Origin: DATKJY01 sp964540105
Lineage (GTDB): Bacteria > Zixibacteria > MSB-5A5 > GN15 > FEB-12
Length of the DNA: 64,000 bases
Direction: 5' to 3'
Assembly: GCA_964540105.1 (NCBI GenBank)
Contig: CAZILL010000001.1
Location: forward strand, 1,301,762-1,365,761
The notes under the pieces are model-generated. The model was not told the origin of the DNA. It ran no database searches and saw only the letters and a list, made by a program, of their open reading frames with translations. Shown in pieces: positions 17,564 through 26,441 of this stretch (the first letter of the stretch is position 1; every line of letters starts with the position of its first letter). The position numbers and the translations under genes are program-made.

Positions 17564-18458
17564 GGTTATCCTCCGCCGTGGTTCGTTCTCTCAGCGAGTG
17601 CATCACCAAGCCGAGCAGTCCATAAAGAGCAAGCGGGGGAATAAACGACTTGAACACCCCATGCTGAATCGCTTCTGTAGCGTGGGGGATGGGTTTGTCG
17701 TCGAGCTTGGGTAGTTCGGTCGCGCTGAAGCCTACGCCTGCCAGATACATCCAGCTGGTTCCACCGACTTCCGTTTCACCATAGACATGGTCAACATAAC
17801 GGCCCGGATTGGTCAGGATACGACTATGAGCGAGATCAATCAGTTCACCACGAGTCCCGAAAGTGAGCGCCTCGTTCGGGCAGATCGCCACGCACCCGGG
17901 TTTCTTCCCTTCCTCGATAATACGCTTGCTGCAGAATGTACACTTGCGTACCTGAGGCGCCAGGGCGTTGTCGTATTCGTAGGCCGGTATCTGGAAGGGA
18001 CAGGCCACCATGCAGTAGCGGCACCCAATGCACTTCCAGGCGTCATACATGACTGGCCCCCGGCCAGATTTCTGCAACGCCCCCACGATGCAGGCCGAAA
18101 CACAGGCCGGATCGTTGCAGTGCATGCATTGTACTTTTAGTGTGTATTTCTTGTCGGTAGCGCCCGTTCCCGAAAACTCATTCACAACCGTATAAGCCCC
18201 TTTGTCAGGACGCCGGTGGCGCTGGAAAACTGATTTGTCCTCGAACGCCTTGAGCTCCTGGGTCGGAAGTAAGTTGACATCATTACAGGCCCACTCGCAC
18301 TTGCGACAACCTATGCAGGCGACCGTGTCCACCAGCACACCGTAAACCTTGTCGCAGTCGAGAACATCCGTCCCTTCGCTCGCTTGGACCGGGGCGCTTA
18401 ACAGGGAAGCAGACCCCAGGGCTGTTATCTTGAAGAAATCTCGTCGTTTGATATCCAT
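17556..18458 (-). CDS. Tat-exported 4Fe-4S ferredoxin-type subunit, HybA/HmcB-like
   Basis: A 300-residue protein. The N terminus MDIKRRDFFKITALG carries the Tat twin arginine. Four cysteine groups can bind four 4Fe-4S clusters (CIGCRKCEWAC, CMHCNDPACVSAC, CIGCRYCMVAC, CTFC...CVAIC). A C-terminal hydrophobic segment near residues 272-290 could anchor it in the membrane. It would carry electrons between the NrfD-like membrane subunit and the multiheme cytochrome. It is the first gene of the operon, with GAGGAG nine bases before the ATG and the regulated promoter at 18553-18581. Confidence 0.88.
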   Translation of the reverse strand: MDIKRRDFFKITALGSASLLSAPVQASEGTDVLDCDKVYGVLVDTVACIGCRKCEWACNDVNLLPTQELKAFEDKSVFQRHRRPDKGAYTVVNEFSGTGATDKKYTLKVQCMHCNDPACVSACIVGALQKSGRGPVMYDAWKCIGCRYCMVACPFQIPAYEYDNALAPQVRKCTFCSKRIIEEGKKPGCVAICPNEALTFGTRGELIDLAHSRILTNPGRYVDHVYGETEVGGTSWMYLAGVGFSATELPKLDDKPIPHATEAIQHGVFKSFIPPLALYGLLGLVMHSLRERTTAEDNHE

Positions 18459-18506
18459 AAGCTTGGCTCCTCAATTCGAAAAAGAGGGGATTGAATTTAC
18501 CAGAGA

Positions 18507-18522
18507 TGTGAAAGTTTTCACA
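18507..18522 (-). promoter_or_regulatory. CRP/FNR-family operator upstream of the respiratory operon
   Basis: TGTGAAAGTTTTCACA is TGTGA-N6-TCACA, a perfect match to the CRP-type consensus and also close to HcpR-type sites. It lies downstream of the predicted start point from the promoter at 18553-18581, which would suit a repressor or roadblock position. Whether it works with a second promoter is unknown. Confidence 0.65.
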
Positions 18523-18526
18523 AATT

Positions 18527-18557
18527 ATCCTATATCTTTCATTCGTTGATATAGGAT
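18527..18557 (-). promoter_or_regulatory. Perfect inverted repeat overlapping the promoter -10 and start point
   Basis: ATCCTATATC (18527-18536) and GATATAGGAT (18548-18557) are exact reverse complements with an 11-base spacer. On the minus strand it covers the end of the -10 element and the predicted start site, the usual place for a repressor operator. It could alternatively form a 5' hairpin in the transcript. Confidence 0.6.
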
Positions 18558-18581
18558 ACCATCTTTGTGCACATCTGTCAA
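18553..18581 (-). promoter_or_regulatory. Sigma70-type promoter of the FeS-NrfD-cytochrome operon
   Basis: On the minus strand TTGACA (18581-18576) is followed after 17 bases by TATCCT (18558-18553). The predicted start is near 18546, about 90 bases before the ATG at 18458. The region 18459-18754 holds only regulatory sequence and a short hairpin at 18720-18744 after rlmI. Confidence 0.65.
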
Positions 18582-18754
18582 TACATAAATGATCATAATC
18601 TATGAGTTTATCATGTCGCCGTATTTTGTTGGTATATATCATGATACGTTGCGTTCTCTTCGGTGCTGATTTAGTTTATCTCCTGACCGAGATGCGGTGA
18701 GCTCGCAATTCAATCAGGAACCTTGTACGTACTACGCACAAGGTATATTCGCTT

Positions 18755-19942
18755 CTATCTTTCGACCAGGCTAATGTATGAGCTCAGATATCCCGCCTCA
18801 GGAAAGTAAATCGAGACAGGATGGTCGGCGCCTTGAGTCACGTGCTTCAGTATATGAAGTTCGATTCGGTTCTGTACTGAAGCGCGGCGTAACGTAAAGG
18901 CTAGATCTTCCGCAGTAAAATAACCGGAACAACTCGAGCTGATCAGTATACCGCCGGTCTTTACCAATCGCATAGCCGCTCGGTTGAGGAAATGGTACGC
19001 CTTGCGCCCGGCTTCCTCATCGCGTCGTGACTTTATCAGCGCCGGTGGATCGACTATAACCATGTCGTATTCTGGCTCGGTCCGTGATCCGAGCCACTGA
19101 AAAACGTCAGCACATTCTGTCCGGATCATCCCACTGTCGAGCTCATTGATCTCAACCATGTGTCGACATTTGGCAAGCGCGCTCTCAGAGCTGTCGACAT
19201 TGGTCACCTCCCTTGCTCCACCTTTCAGGGCGGCGACCGCGAAGCTGCCCGTGTTTGAGAAGAGATTCAGCGCCGACCTCCCGGCTGCAAGTCGGGTTAC
19301 TTCACGGCGGAGATCTCTTTGATCAAGATAGAATCCCGTCTTCTGCCCATGCATCACATCTGCCGCGAACTGCAAACCCCGCTCACGAAAACGAACCAAT
19401 CCAGGGTCCAGTCCGTGGTGAACAGTCGACATCTCCTTCAACCCTTCCTCGAGTCTCGACCCAGAATCACTTCTTTCGATTATGGCCGTGGGTGAAAAGA
19501 GATCCTGGAGAGCCTCGATCAGGTTCCCCTTGAGCAGCTCCATTCCCATCGTCCCGATTTGCAGTACGAAGACATCTGCATAGCGGTCGACCACGAGCCC
19601 GGGGATTCCGTCCGACTCGCCAAAGATAACTCTGTACCCGTTGGTCTCCATCGGTATCCCCAAGTCGAGAAATCTGCGGCGCTCGTCTGCACTCTTCAAT
19701 CGTGTTGCAAACCACTCCTTGTCGAGTGTTGCCTGACCAAACTCGAATACCCTCACGGCTATGCTTCCCCGATTGGAAAATGTGCCTGTGGCGAGAATGG
19801 TACCGGAAGCGTCAGCGATCTGTACTACCGAGCCATGAGGTGCGCGAGTCGATGACTGCAGCGCCCCTGAAAAAACCCACGGATGTCGGTGGGCCAGCGT
19901 GCCCCCTTTATCCGGATTGAATGACAGAAGAATGTTTCCCAT
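18755..19942 (-). CDS. rlmI: 23S rRNA (cytosine) methyltransferase, RlmI-like
   Basis: A 395-residue protein with an N-terminal PUA-like domain (HPWVFSGALQS at 20-30) and a class I SAM methyltransferase domain. The motifs include ALNLFSNTGSFAVAA and MVIVDPPALIKS, with a catalytic-region SSCSGYF later, as in the RlmI/RlmK family that makes 5-methylcytosine in 23S rRNA. The assignment to C1962 is from family similarity only. It is read toward the respiratory operon promoter region. Confidence 0.85.
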   Translation of the reverse strand: MGNILLSFNPDKGGTLAHRHPWVFSGALQSSTRAPHGSVVQIADASGTILATGTFSNRGSIAVRVFEFGQATLDKEWFATRLKSADERRRFLDLGIPMETNGYRVIFGESDGIPGLVVDRYADVFVLQIGTMGMELLKGNLIEALQDLFSPTAIIERSDSGSRLEEGLKEMSTVHHGLDPGLVRFRERGLQFAADVMHGQKTGFYLDQRDLRREVTRLAAGRSALNLFSNTGSFAVAALKGGAREVTNVDSSESALAKCRHMVEINELDSGMIRTECADVFQWLGSRTEPEYDMVIVDPPALIKSRRDEEAGRKAYHFLNRAAMRLVKTGGILISSSCSGYFTAEDLAFTLRRASVQNRIELHILKHVTQGADHPVSIYFPEAGYLSSYISLVER

Positions 19943-20078
19943 CTACCACTTCACCTGAGGGCTCGGTCCTCGATAAGTCATGTACATCTCTTTCCTTTCG
20001 CTCCCGAAAATTACGCTGGGGTGTGCATGCCGAAAACGGCCGGGGACTTCATACGTTTGCTATGCATGACATACGAAA

Positions 20079-20155
20079 TGGTCGGGGTGAGAGGATTTGA
20101 ACCTCCGACACCTTGCTCCCAAAGCAAGTGCGCTACCGGGCTGCGCCACACCCCG
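20079..20155 (-). tRNA. tRNA-Pro (anticodon TGG), CCA encoded
   Basis: The minus strand gives acceptor CGGGGTG paired with CACCCCG, anticodon arm CTTGC-TTTGGGA-GCAAG with anticodon TGG, and T arm GGAGG-TTCAAAT-CCTCT (last pair mismatched in the arm). A 3' CCA follows the discriminator A. Confidence 0.95.
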
Positions 20156-20552
20156 TCCCTCGTTAACATGATAGACCCTATTCAGCTGACTGTCAAGGCG
20201 GGACACCCTGCAAAACCGTCATTTTCATAGGGAAAACAGAGTTTTTCGACGATCCTGCTGTCAAGTTTACACGAATACAGTACGGGACAGGCTTCACTTA
20301 GAGCGTCCCCTCAGGTCGTGCAACGCATTGCCAGCCAGTACGATCAACCCTCCAGCGCCACTCTGGGGCAGGGAAGAGGTTTCTTGGAAAATGCCCCGGG
20401 TCCTCGTTTGAGAGGATTCCCGAAAGAGACTCAGGTAACCGCAGGATTCAGTGGTATGGATGTCGTCGGATACAGACCTTCGACATTCGCCCCTCAGATC
20501 GGCGCATCTGGCCCCTTGCCCTGATCTCGAAAATGGGCTAAATTGCCACACT
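20156..20552. other. Intergenic stretch between tRNA-Pro and rlmN, unassigned
   Basis: About 400 bases without a convincing gene. The frames that cross it are shadows or weak extensions of rlmN. It contains short inverted stretches, but no known riboswitch or small RNA consensus that I recognise. It may hold the rlmN promoter and leader. Confidence 0.3.
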
Positions 20553-21584
20553 ATGTCCAAACAAAATCTCATGGGTTTTACTCTGCCCCAGATGGAGAGC
20601 ATCATGGTCGGCATGGGGGAGAAGCCCTTCAAAGGGAAACAACTCTTCAAGTGGCTCTACAATACTCGTCAATACGATTTCAGCCTGATGACCAACCTGC
20701 GCCGCGAGCTTCGTGAACGCCTCGCACAAGCCTACGAATTTGAGCAACTCAGCCTTGAGTATCATGCCCGATCAACCGACGGCACCGAGAAGTTCTTGTT
20801 TCGTCTTTCGGATGGTCGTCCGGTAGAGACGGTGATTATCCCCGACGATGAACGATCGACTCTTTGCGTCTCCTCTCAATCCGGATGCGCCTTAGCCTGC
20901 CGCTTCTGTGCGACCGGCACTCTCGGGCTGCTTCGCAACCTCACTGTGGGAGAAATCATCGGACAGATTGTTTTTATCCGTGAGCGATACGGCAATGACG
21001 CCTTCGGTAATGTCGTCTTCATGGGTATGGGAGAACCGCTGCACAACTATGACAATCTGATCGAGGCGATTGCTATCATGCACGGTCCTCTCGGGCTCAA
21101 GATTTCCGCCAAGAAGATCACGATTTCAACATCAGGAATTACACCCAAGATTCGCAAGTTGGCCGAAGCGGGGTCAAAAACCCGCCTCGCCCTCTCTCTG
21201 CACGCGGCCACTCAGGAGAAGCGCGCCCGCGTCATGCCTGTGGCTCAGACGTTTTCTCTCGACAAATTGATGGAGGCCGTGCGGTACTATGCCCTCACCA
21301 CCGGCCAGCGGGTGACATTTGAGTATATTCTCTTTAACGGCTTCAACGATACCCTGGATGACGTCAAGGCCCTCTCCAATTTGGTACGCGGAATTCCATG
21401 CAAGATCAATATCCTTGCGTATAATGAAGTGCCTGGGCTGGACTTTCGACGTCCATCCGATGATAGGGTTGATTGGTTCGGCCGACAACTATACCCCCGC
21501 GTGCCGGCGGTTACGGTGCGCAAGAGTCGGGGAAGAGACATCGACGCTGCCTGCGGCCAACTGGCAGCTCGACACATCACATAG
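20553..21584 (+). CDS. rlmN: Dual-specificity RNA methyltransferase RlmN
   Basis: A 343-residue radical SAM enzyme that adds C2 methyl to adenosine in 23S rRNA and certain tRNAs. The 4Fe-4S cysteines are in CALACRFC (Cys112, Cys116, Cys119), and the C-terminal catalytic Cys334 is in DAACGQL. The sequences VFMGMGEPLHNYDN and ISTSGITPKI are typical. The frame continues upstream to 20451, but the added residues do not match the family. The ATG at 20553 is the start. Confidence 0.95.
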   Translation: MSKQNLMGFTLPQMESIMVGMGEKPFKGKQLFKWLYNTRQYDFSLMTNLRRELRERLAQAYEFEQLSLEYHARSTDGTEKFLFRLSDGRPVETVIIPDDERSTLCVSSQSGCALACRFCATGTLGLLRNLTVGEIIGQIVFIRERYGNDAFGNVVFMGMGEPLHNYDNLIEAIAIMHGPLGLKISAKKITISTSGITPKIRKLAEAGSKTRLALSLHAATQEKRARVMPVAQTFSLDKLMEAVRYYALTTGQRVTFEYILFNGFNDTLDDVKALSNLVRGIPCKINILAYNEVPGLDFRRPSDDRVDWFGRQLYPRVPAVTVRKSRGRDIDAACGQLAARHIT

Positions 21585-21594
21585 GAGGAATCTC

Positions 21595-23007
21595 ATGGCC
21601 CGTTGTTACGTCCCGCTCAGCCTAGCGCTCATACTCTGTTACGGGTCAGCTGGTCATGCTCAAGGTCCGGCTCTCGATGTTGGGAAAATCGAGACTCCGT
21701 CGCTTCGGTGGGGAAAGCAGTTCGCGCAGTTCAGCCTCACCAATTCCACGGAAGACGTAAAGCAAATCACCATTGTTGCCCATATCATCTTCGACAAGGG
21801 GACGTATTTACACCCCGAACGAACGACTGTCGCCCACCGCACGGTCGAGCCGGCACAAATAGCCTCGATCGCCATGCCACTTGATATCCCAGGCAATTTC
21901 GGTGGCGCCACTCTGACCATCAGTCTCTACGATGTCGTCGACACCCTCGACGCGATTATGCCGTCGATGAAATTCTTCCAGCAACCGTTTATGCTCCACT
22001 TTCATATACCTGATCCCTTGTCACCGTATATGCAGGAACGAGTTTCGTTGCCTCCGTGCGTGGAACAAAACGCAGATTTCGACAACGAATTCTCGCGATT
22101 GTTGCTCCTGCTGATCAATCAGGGGAAGGGCGTTTCCGAAATCGCCGACATGGCCGCAGCTGATTCCAGCTTCGTGCAAGACGTCGTCAACCAATTCAAG
22201 ATCAAGACCTACTTGATCGAAAGCGAAGGGAAACTCTCCTTCACTTTTCCGATCATTCTGTCTGCCGAAGCGGAAGCAGGTCGACTCCTCGCTAACGACG
22301 TTGTCGGAAAGCTCGCTCCCCTGATAGCGAACAATCTCACGCGGTATCCTCACACCCTCGATAGTCTCGTTAAAGCCGGCATGATGTCCGCCGATTCCAG
22401 CAGCTTTGTGAACGGCGGCGCGGTTCTCTATCGACAGTACCCAACTGTTGGGGCAGTAGCCCTCTGGATGTATCTCGGGCGGAAATTCATCGAAGACTCA
22501 CTGCCGCTTGAGATATTTCGCCAGGCCAGTCCGTGCAATATCTACACCCCCGGCTACATGTATGCCGTTCAGGGGGGGGCTTTGGTTTGCGGCAGTCATT
22601 ATTACAATCAGCGAACCCTCGGCAGCAAACTGGCTCTGACCTTCGGAGATAGGATACCGCAAGTAGTCTGCCCCGATCCAGCTCGCACTCCCAAATCTCG
22701 TCCCAATCGCGACTGGCAATACGGACCGGACGACAGCACTGAGATGTTTCTTATCGATACCGCCGTTGGCAACATCGCAGCGGCATCTATGACCGCCGGG
22801 GCCGAAGCCGTCACTGCGTCGGCCAGGGAGAAACTCAGGGAGCTCACTGAGAGGTATGCAACCGGTAGCTTCTCTCCAGCGACAAGGTATTGGTTCTGGA
22901 ACCTGGTTGCGACCAAGACCATGGCGAAGCTGGTTGAAAAGAAGGCTATCAGCCGCCGAGGTAACGGCATGTATCGGCTCGAAGGCACGAATAAGGTATT
23001 GAAATGA
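21595..23007 (+). CDS. Exported protein of unknown function
   Basis: About 470 residues with an N-terminal signal peptide (RCYVPLSLALILCYGSAGHAQ). The ribosome site AGGAGG precedes the ATG at 21595, and rlmN stops ten bases upstream. The middle holds a beta-rich N-terminal part and a helical, acidic C-terminal part. No catalytic motif or known domain was recognised. It overlaps the next lipoprotein gene by 4 bases, so the two are probably made together and may interact in the periplasm. Confidence 0.75.
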   Translation: MARCYVPLSLALILCYGSAGHAQGPALDVGKIETPSLRWGKQFAQFSLTNSTEDVKQITIVAHIIFDKGTYLHPERTTVAHRTVEPAQIASIAMPLDIPGNFGGATLTISLYDVVDTLDAIMPSMKFFQQPFMLHFHIPDPLSPYMQERVSLPPCVEQNADFDNEFSRLLLLLINQGKGVSEIADMAAADSSFVQDVVNQFKIKTYLIESEGKLSFTFPIILSAEAEAGRLLANDVVGKLAPLIANNLTRYPHTLDSLVKAGMMSADSSSFVNGGAVLYRQYPTVGAVALWMYLGRKFIEDSLPLEIFRQASPCNIYTPGYMYAVQGGALVCGSHYYNQRTLGSKLALTFGDRIPQVVCPDPARTPKSRPNRDWQYGPDDSTEMFLIDTAVGNIAAASMTAGAEAVTASAREKLRELTERYATGSFSPATRYWFWNLVATKTMAKLVEKKAISRRGNGMYRLEGTNKVLK

Positions 23008-23438
23008 ATCTCAGAACAACATTGGGGTTGATGGCTGTCGGATTCACTCTTGTGTCGGTTTCCTGTTCTAATAAAGCTCCAAACCGCACCTACATACCAG
23101 TCATCAAGGATCGGCTATATCTGGTTCAGGAAGCGTTACGAACTCGAAACAGTGTCGGGCTAGATTCCCTTGTCTCTGAAGAGCTCAAGGAGGACACTGC
23201 TTCATTCAGGAACATGATCGAGCTTATCTATGGTCGCGAGGGAGACTTTACGTTTCAGCGGTTTGGGGACTGTGAAATCGTCTACGACGACAACGCGGCG
23301 CGCGCTGATTGCATCTCACTCGATTCAGCCGGCCAGCGAGGAAGAGCGCTGATTGTGACTCTCGAGCGACACAACAAAAGCTGGCTGTTGAAGCGTGTTC
23401 AGGAGGCTCAGCCTTCGGCGAACGGCGACAATCTCTGA
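23004..23438 (+). CDS. Small lipoprotein of unknown function
   Basis: A 144-residue protein with a lipobox SVSC at about residues 18-21, so it is probably anchored in a membrane by a lipidated Cys. The start overlaps the stop of the preceding gene (ATGA). The rest is a mixed alpha/beta domain resembling a DUF4440/NTF2-like ligand-binding fold, but that is only an impression. No function is assigned. Confidence 0.75.
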   Translation: MNLRTTLGLMAVGFTLVSVSCSNKAPNRTYIPVIKDRLYLVQEALRTRNSVGLDSLVSEELKEDTASFRNMIELIYGREGDFTFQRFGDCEIVYDDNAARADCISLDSAGQRGRALIVTLERHNKSWLLKRVQEAQPSANGDNL

Positions 23439-23452
23439 TCTTCCACAAAAGA

Positions 23453-23482
23453 GGCGAGCGTTCGTCAACGAGAACGCTCGCC
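23453..23482. terminator. Bidirectional hairpin terminator
   Basis: GGCGAGCGTTC (23453-23463) and GAACGCTCGCC (23472-23482) form a perfect 11-bp stem with an 8-base loop. It sits between the convergent lipoprotein and S41 protease genes and could serve both. Confidence 0.65.
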
Positions 23483-23509
23483 ACAATCAATCACCGCCAA
23501 AGGTCCGAA

Positions 23510-25315
23510 TCAGATCTTCTCTTTTTTCCTAACCTCAGAGACCAGGCGCGAATATTCCTTCGGCTTGGAGAGCATGTCCAGCGCTTTCTGTAATGTCTTG
23601 TCAGTCTTTAGGACAATCTGCTCGTAGACTCCTCGTTCTCCGGCTATGGAACTCACGACTTCCCGCTTAATGGCGCGCTTCACATAATCCACCGAACTAT
23701 CGAAGTCATTCGATTTTTCCTTTTCGATCAGCCCTTCCATATTCGCGATCGCGCTGGCGTACACCGAGTCCTTGTGCTCCGTCTCCACCGTTTTCTGCAT
23801 CCCCTCCAGCGCAACCTGCATCGACGACTTGTAGGTGAAATTCTTGTCCTTAATGAACTGTCGGAATTCGGCCACAACAGCGTCGGTCACTTCGAAGTCC
23901 GGCTTTACATCGGGATGGTCGGCGACATACTTGATGGCAAAATCAAAGAACATCGATTTGCGTTCAAGATTGATTTCTATCGGTTTCCAGGTTTCGTGGT
24001 CAGTAATGATGTCCGGCACAATTCCACCCCCGCCGTAAACGGCCCTCCCGCCGTTCGTGTAGAACACTTCCTTGACAGACACTTTCATCGTATCTGCAAT
24101 CGAATCGACCTCTTCGCCATCATCGGCGATCTGCCCGGGATGGGACTTTCCCTGCTTGTCCGGTTTCTGAATGCAGCGCCCTGACGGCACATAATACTTG
24201 GCAATCGTCAACTTCAGCGCCATCGAGCCATCATTTGAGATGGGGAAGATCTGCTGCACCAGTCCTTTGCCGTACGTTGTGTTGCCGATGATGACGGCCC
24301 TGTCCCAATCCTGCAAAGCTCCGGCGACAATCTCGGAGGCCGAGGCCGTCCCTTCATCGACCAGCACGACCACGGGTTTATCGGGGAAGATGGGGGGACG
24401 TTCCGATTTGTAGTGGTGTTCGCTGTCGGCGAAGCGGCCGCGCGTGTACACGATCTCGCTGTTTTCCTTCAGGAATAATTCAGCAGTCTCTTTCGCTTGA
24501 TCAAGAAGGCCGCCCCCATTGGATCGAAGATCAAATATCAAGGCCGAGACATTCTGGCTGTTCAGTTGCGCGATGGCATCACGCAGCTCACGGCTCGTCT
24601 CCTCGGCAAACTTGGAGAGGCGAACATAGCCGACAGAAGTCTCGGGGATGACGCCCGAATAGTTCACTGATTTCAACTCAATCTCGGCCCGCTGGACCTC
24701 GAATTCGAGCATCTCGGGCAGCCCCTGACGCTTAATCAGCAGTTTTACGCTCGTCCCGGCCTTACCGCGCATCAATTTCGAAGCATCCGACGACTTCATT
24801 TCGTAGGTAGGCTGCCCGTCAATTTCCCAAATAATGTCCCCGGCTCGCAAGCGCATCCGATACGCCGGTGTTCCTTCGATCGGCGACATGATCACAATCC
24901 GTTTGTCGCGCGACTCGATCATCATTCCGAGCCCTTCGTACTTTCCTCGCGTTGTTTCCATCAACGCATCGTATGACGATTTTTCCATCAACACTGAGAA
25001 GCGATCGAGGTCAGTCAGCATACCGACGATCCCGGCTCTGACGATCTTGTCGACGTCAACGTCCTCCATGTACTGATTGCGAATATTGAAGGCCGTCTGA
25101 GTGAGCTTCTTAACATTCTTCAGGAAGCTGTCGCGATTCTGAACGGCCGAATCCACTTTCGGAGGATTCTCCTCGAGGTTAAGATGGACAGTGTCGGCCC
25201 AGAGAACCGGCTGGTCCGGCTTGGAGATTTGAACCGCATCTCCAGGCCCGGCCATCCAAATCATGGTCAGTGCAAACACTGTTATGCCCAATAGTAGAGT
25301 CGAGTATCGCGACAT
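23510..25315 (-). CDS. S41 carboxy-terminal processing protease with PDZ domain
   Basis: A 601-residue exported protease of the Ctp/Tsp family. An N-terminal signal or anchor segment is followed by a helical region, a PDZ domain (about 120-215) and the catalytic domain. Candidate catalytic residues are Ser325 in GTASASE and Lys350 in TTYGKG, separated by 25 as in CtpB and Tsp. Such enzymes trim periplasmic proteins from the C terminus. The C-terminal ~150 residues form a helical extension. Confidence 0.92.
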   Translation of the reverse strand: MSRYSTLLLGITVFALTMIWMAGPGDAVQISKPDQPVLWADTVHLNLEENPPKVDSAVQNRDSFLKNVKKLTQTAFNIRNQYMEDVDVDKIVRAGIVGMLTDLDRFSVLMEKSSYDALMETTRGKYEGLGMMIESRDKRIVIMSPIEGTPAYRMRLRAGDIIWEIDGQPTYEMKSSDASKLMRGKAGTSVKLLIKRQGLPEMLEFEVQRAEIELKSVNYSGVIPETSVGYVRLSKFAEETSRELRDAIAQLNSQNVSALIFDLRSNGGGLLDQAKETAELFLKENSEIVYTRGRFADSEHHYKSERPPIFPDKPVVVLVDEGTASASEIVAGALQDWDRAVIIGNTTYGKGLVQQIFPISNDGSMALKLTIAKYYVPSGRCIQKPDKQGKSHPGQIADDGEEVDSIADTMKVSVKEVFYTNGGRAVYGGGGIVPDIITDHETWKPIEINLERKSMFFDFAIKYVADHPDVKPDFEVTDAVVAEFRQFIKDKNFTYKSSMQVALEGMQKTVETEHKDSVYASAIANMEGLIEKEKSNDFDSSVDYVKRAIKREVVSSIAGERGVYEQIVLKTDKTLQKALDMLSKPKEYSRLVSEVRKKEKI

Positions 25316-25348
25316 CGTAACCTCCGAGATTCTATTTATTCGTAACGC

Positions 25349-25376
25349 AATCTATCCAAAGTGAGACCGTTGTCAA
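25349..25376 (-). promoter_or_regulatory. Sigma70-type promoter of the S41 protease gene
   Basis: On the minus strand TTGACA (25376-25371) is followed after 16 bases by TAGATT (25354-25349). The remaining part of the gap, 25377-25652, has no gene that I can support. Confidence 0.6.
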
Positions 25377-25652
25377 GTTTGTCCGCACGCGACCTTCACC
25401 TGTATCCCGTTGGTTCTTTAACACTTATACGGTTAGGTCAGTTTCAACAAATCTGAACATCCCTGTCCGATTCGCCTAACTCCTTCTCACGAAGCTGTTT
25501 ATCTGTGCGTGTCGACGATTGATGCAACTTTAGCTCAACCGCATGCGTCTCTCCAGTATGGGAGACGAAAATAACCTGTTAATTGTTATCGGCTTATAGC
25601 GAAAAACCATGCGCCGACCTGTGCGAAATTGTACCTTTTCAGCGCAGTGCTC

Positions 25653-26441
25653 ATGAAAACGAAGCCATTCCGAGCCTCCATATTGGCCGCACTTCTCCTC
25701 AACGCCTTCATTCCCGGGCTGGGTCATTTCATTTGGGGTGAGGTGCTCTTCAGCCTCTTTGTTTTCCTCGTGATGCTCATCGCAGTCATGCTGTTTGTTG
25801 TTTCCCTCCTCGTACCGCTCCCTTTGCCGGTGAAATACCTTCTTTTCGGCCTACCGCTGCTGTTCTACGCCTTCACGTTTCTTGACGTCACTCGGACTGT
25901 CCGATCGAAGTCCACGTCACGGTCAGTGACTACCCGTCGATTCATCCTGTCCTTGGCAGTGGGACTACTCTATCAACTTCTGTCTCCTACCGCACTAGGG
26001 AATTTTGGCCTCAACAATCTTCCCGAGCTATTCATCCAGCCTGATAACCATCTCAGCCCGGTCTTTGCGAAAGGGGAGATTCTGAAGGCGAGCCCTCTGT
26101 CGTATTTCGTGAACCTTGCGATTCTTGATCGACCAGTCGTTCACGAGTTGCCCTTGCGCTACGACATTGTCCGCTTCCGTGACAGCACGGGCAACCGCCT
26201 GACAGGTATTGTCCTGGGACTGCCCGGGGAGGAAATCGAGACTGTTGACGGTGTTGTCGCAATAAACAGGTACCCCGACACCGAGAACGGGCCGCGCGGC
26301 CTGGCCCTGCAAGGGGATTGGCCGTTGACACGAGTTAGCGACTACTCTATCTTGGTCGCTATCGTGAATCTCGGTGTAATTCAGAACGTGTATCAGGTCC
26401 CGATTCGTCAGGTTCTCGGAAAGGTCAACGAGCTGTGGTGA
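25653..26441 (+). CDS. Membrane protein with degenerate signal peptidase I-like domain
   Basis: About 263 residues. The N-terminal half has several membrane segments, beginning with NAFIPGLGHFIWGE, a motif of small multi-pass proteins near signal peptidases. The second half resembles the S26 beta domain, with RYDIVRFRD and GIVLGLPGEE matching boxes around DIVxF and RVxGLPGD. However, the catalytic Ser box (SMxPT) is absent and the Lys expected before GLPG is not there. It is probably not an active peptidase. The open frame extends upstream to a TTG at 25629, but the ATG at 25653 is preferred. It overlaps the HAD gene by 7 bases. Confidence 0.65.
   Translation: MKTKPFRASILAALLLNAFIPGLGHFIWGEVLFSLFVFLVMLIAVMLFVVSLLVPLPLPVKYLLFGLPLLFYAFTFLDVTRTVRSKSTSRSVTTRRFILSLAVGLLYQLLSPTALGNFGLNNLPELFIQPDNHLSPVFAKGEILKASPLSYFVNLAILDRPVVHELPLRYDIVRFRDSTGNRLTGIVLGLPGEEIETVDGVVAINRYPDTENGPRGLALQGDWPLTRVSDYSILVAIVNLGVIQNVYQVPIRQVLGKVNELW

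Noticed and set aside
18720..18744. Hairpin after rlmI as a terminator
   Set aside because: ACCTTGT and ACAAGGT pair over 7 bp, but no T run follows on the minus strand, so termination is not well supported.
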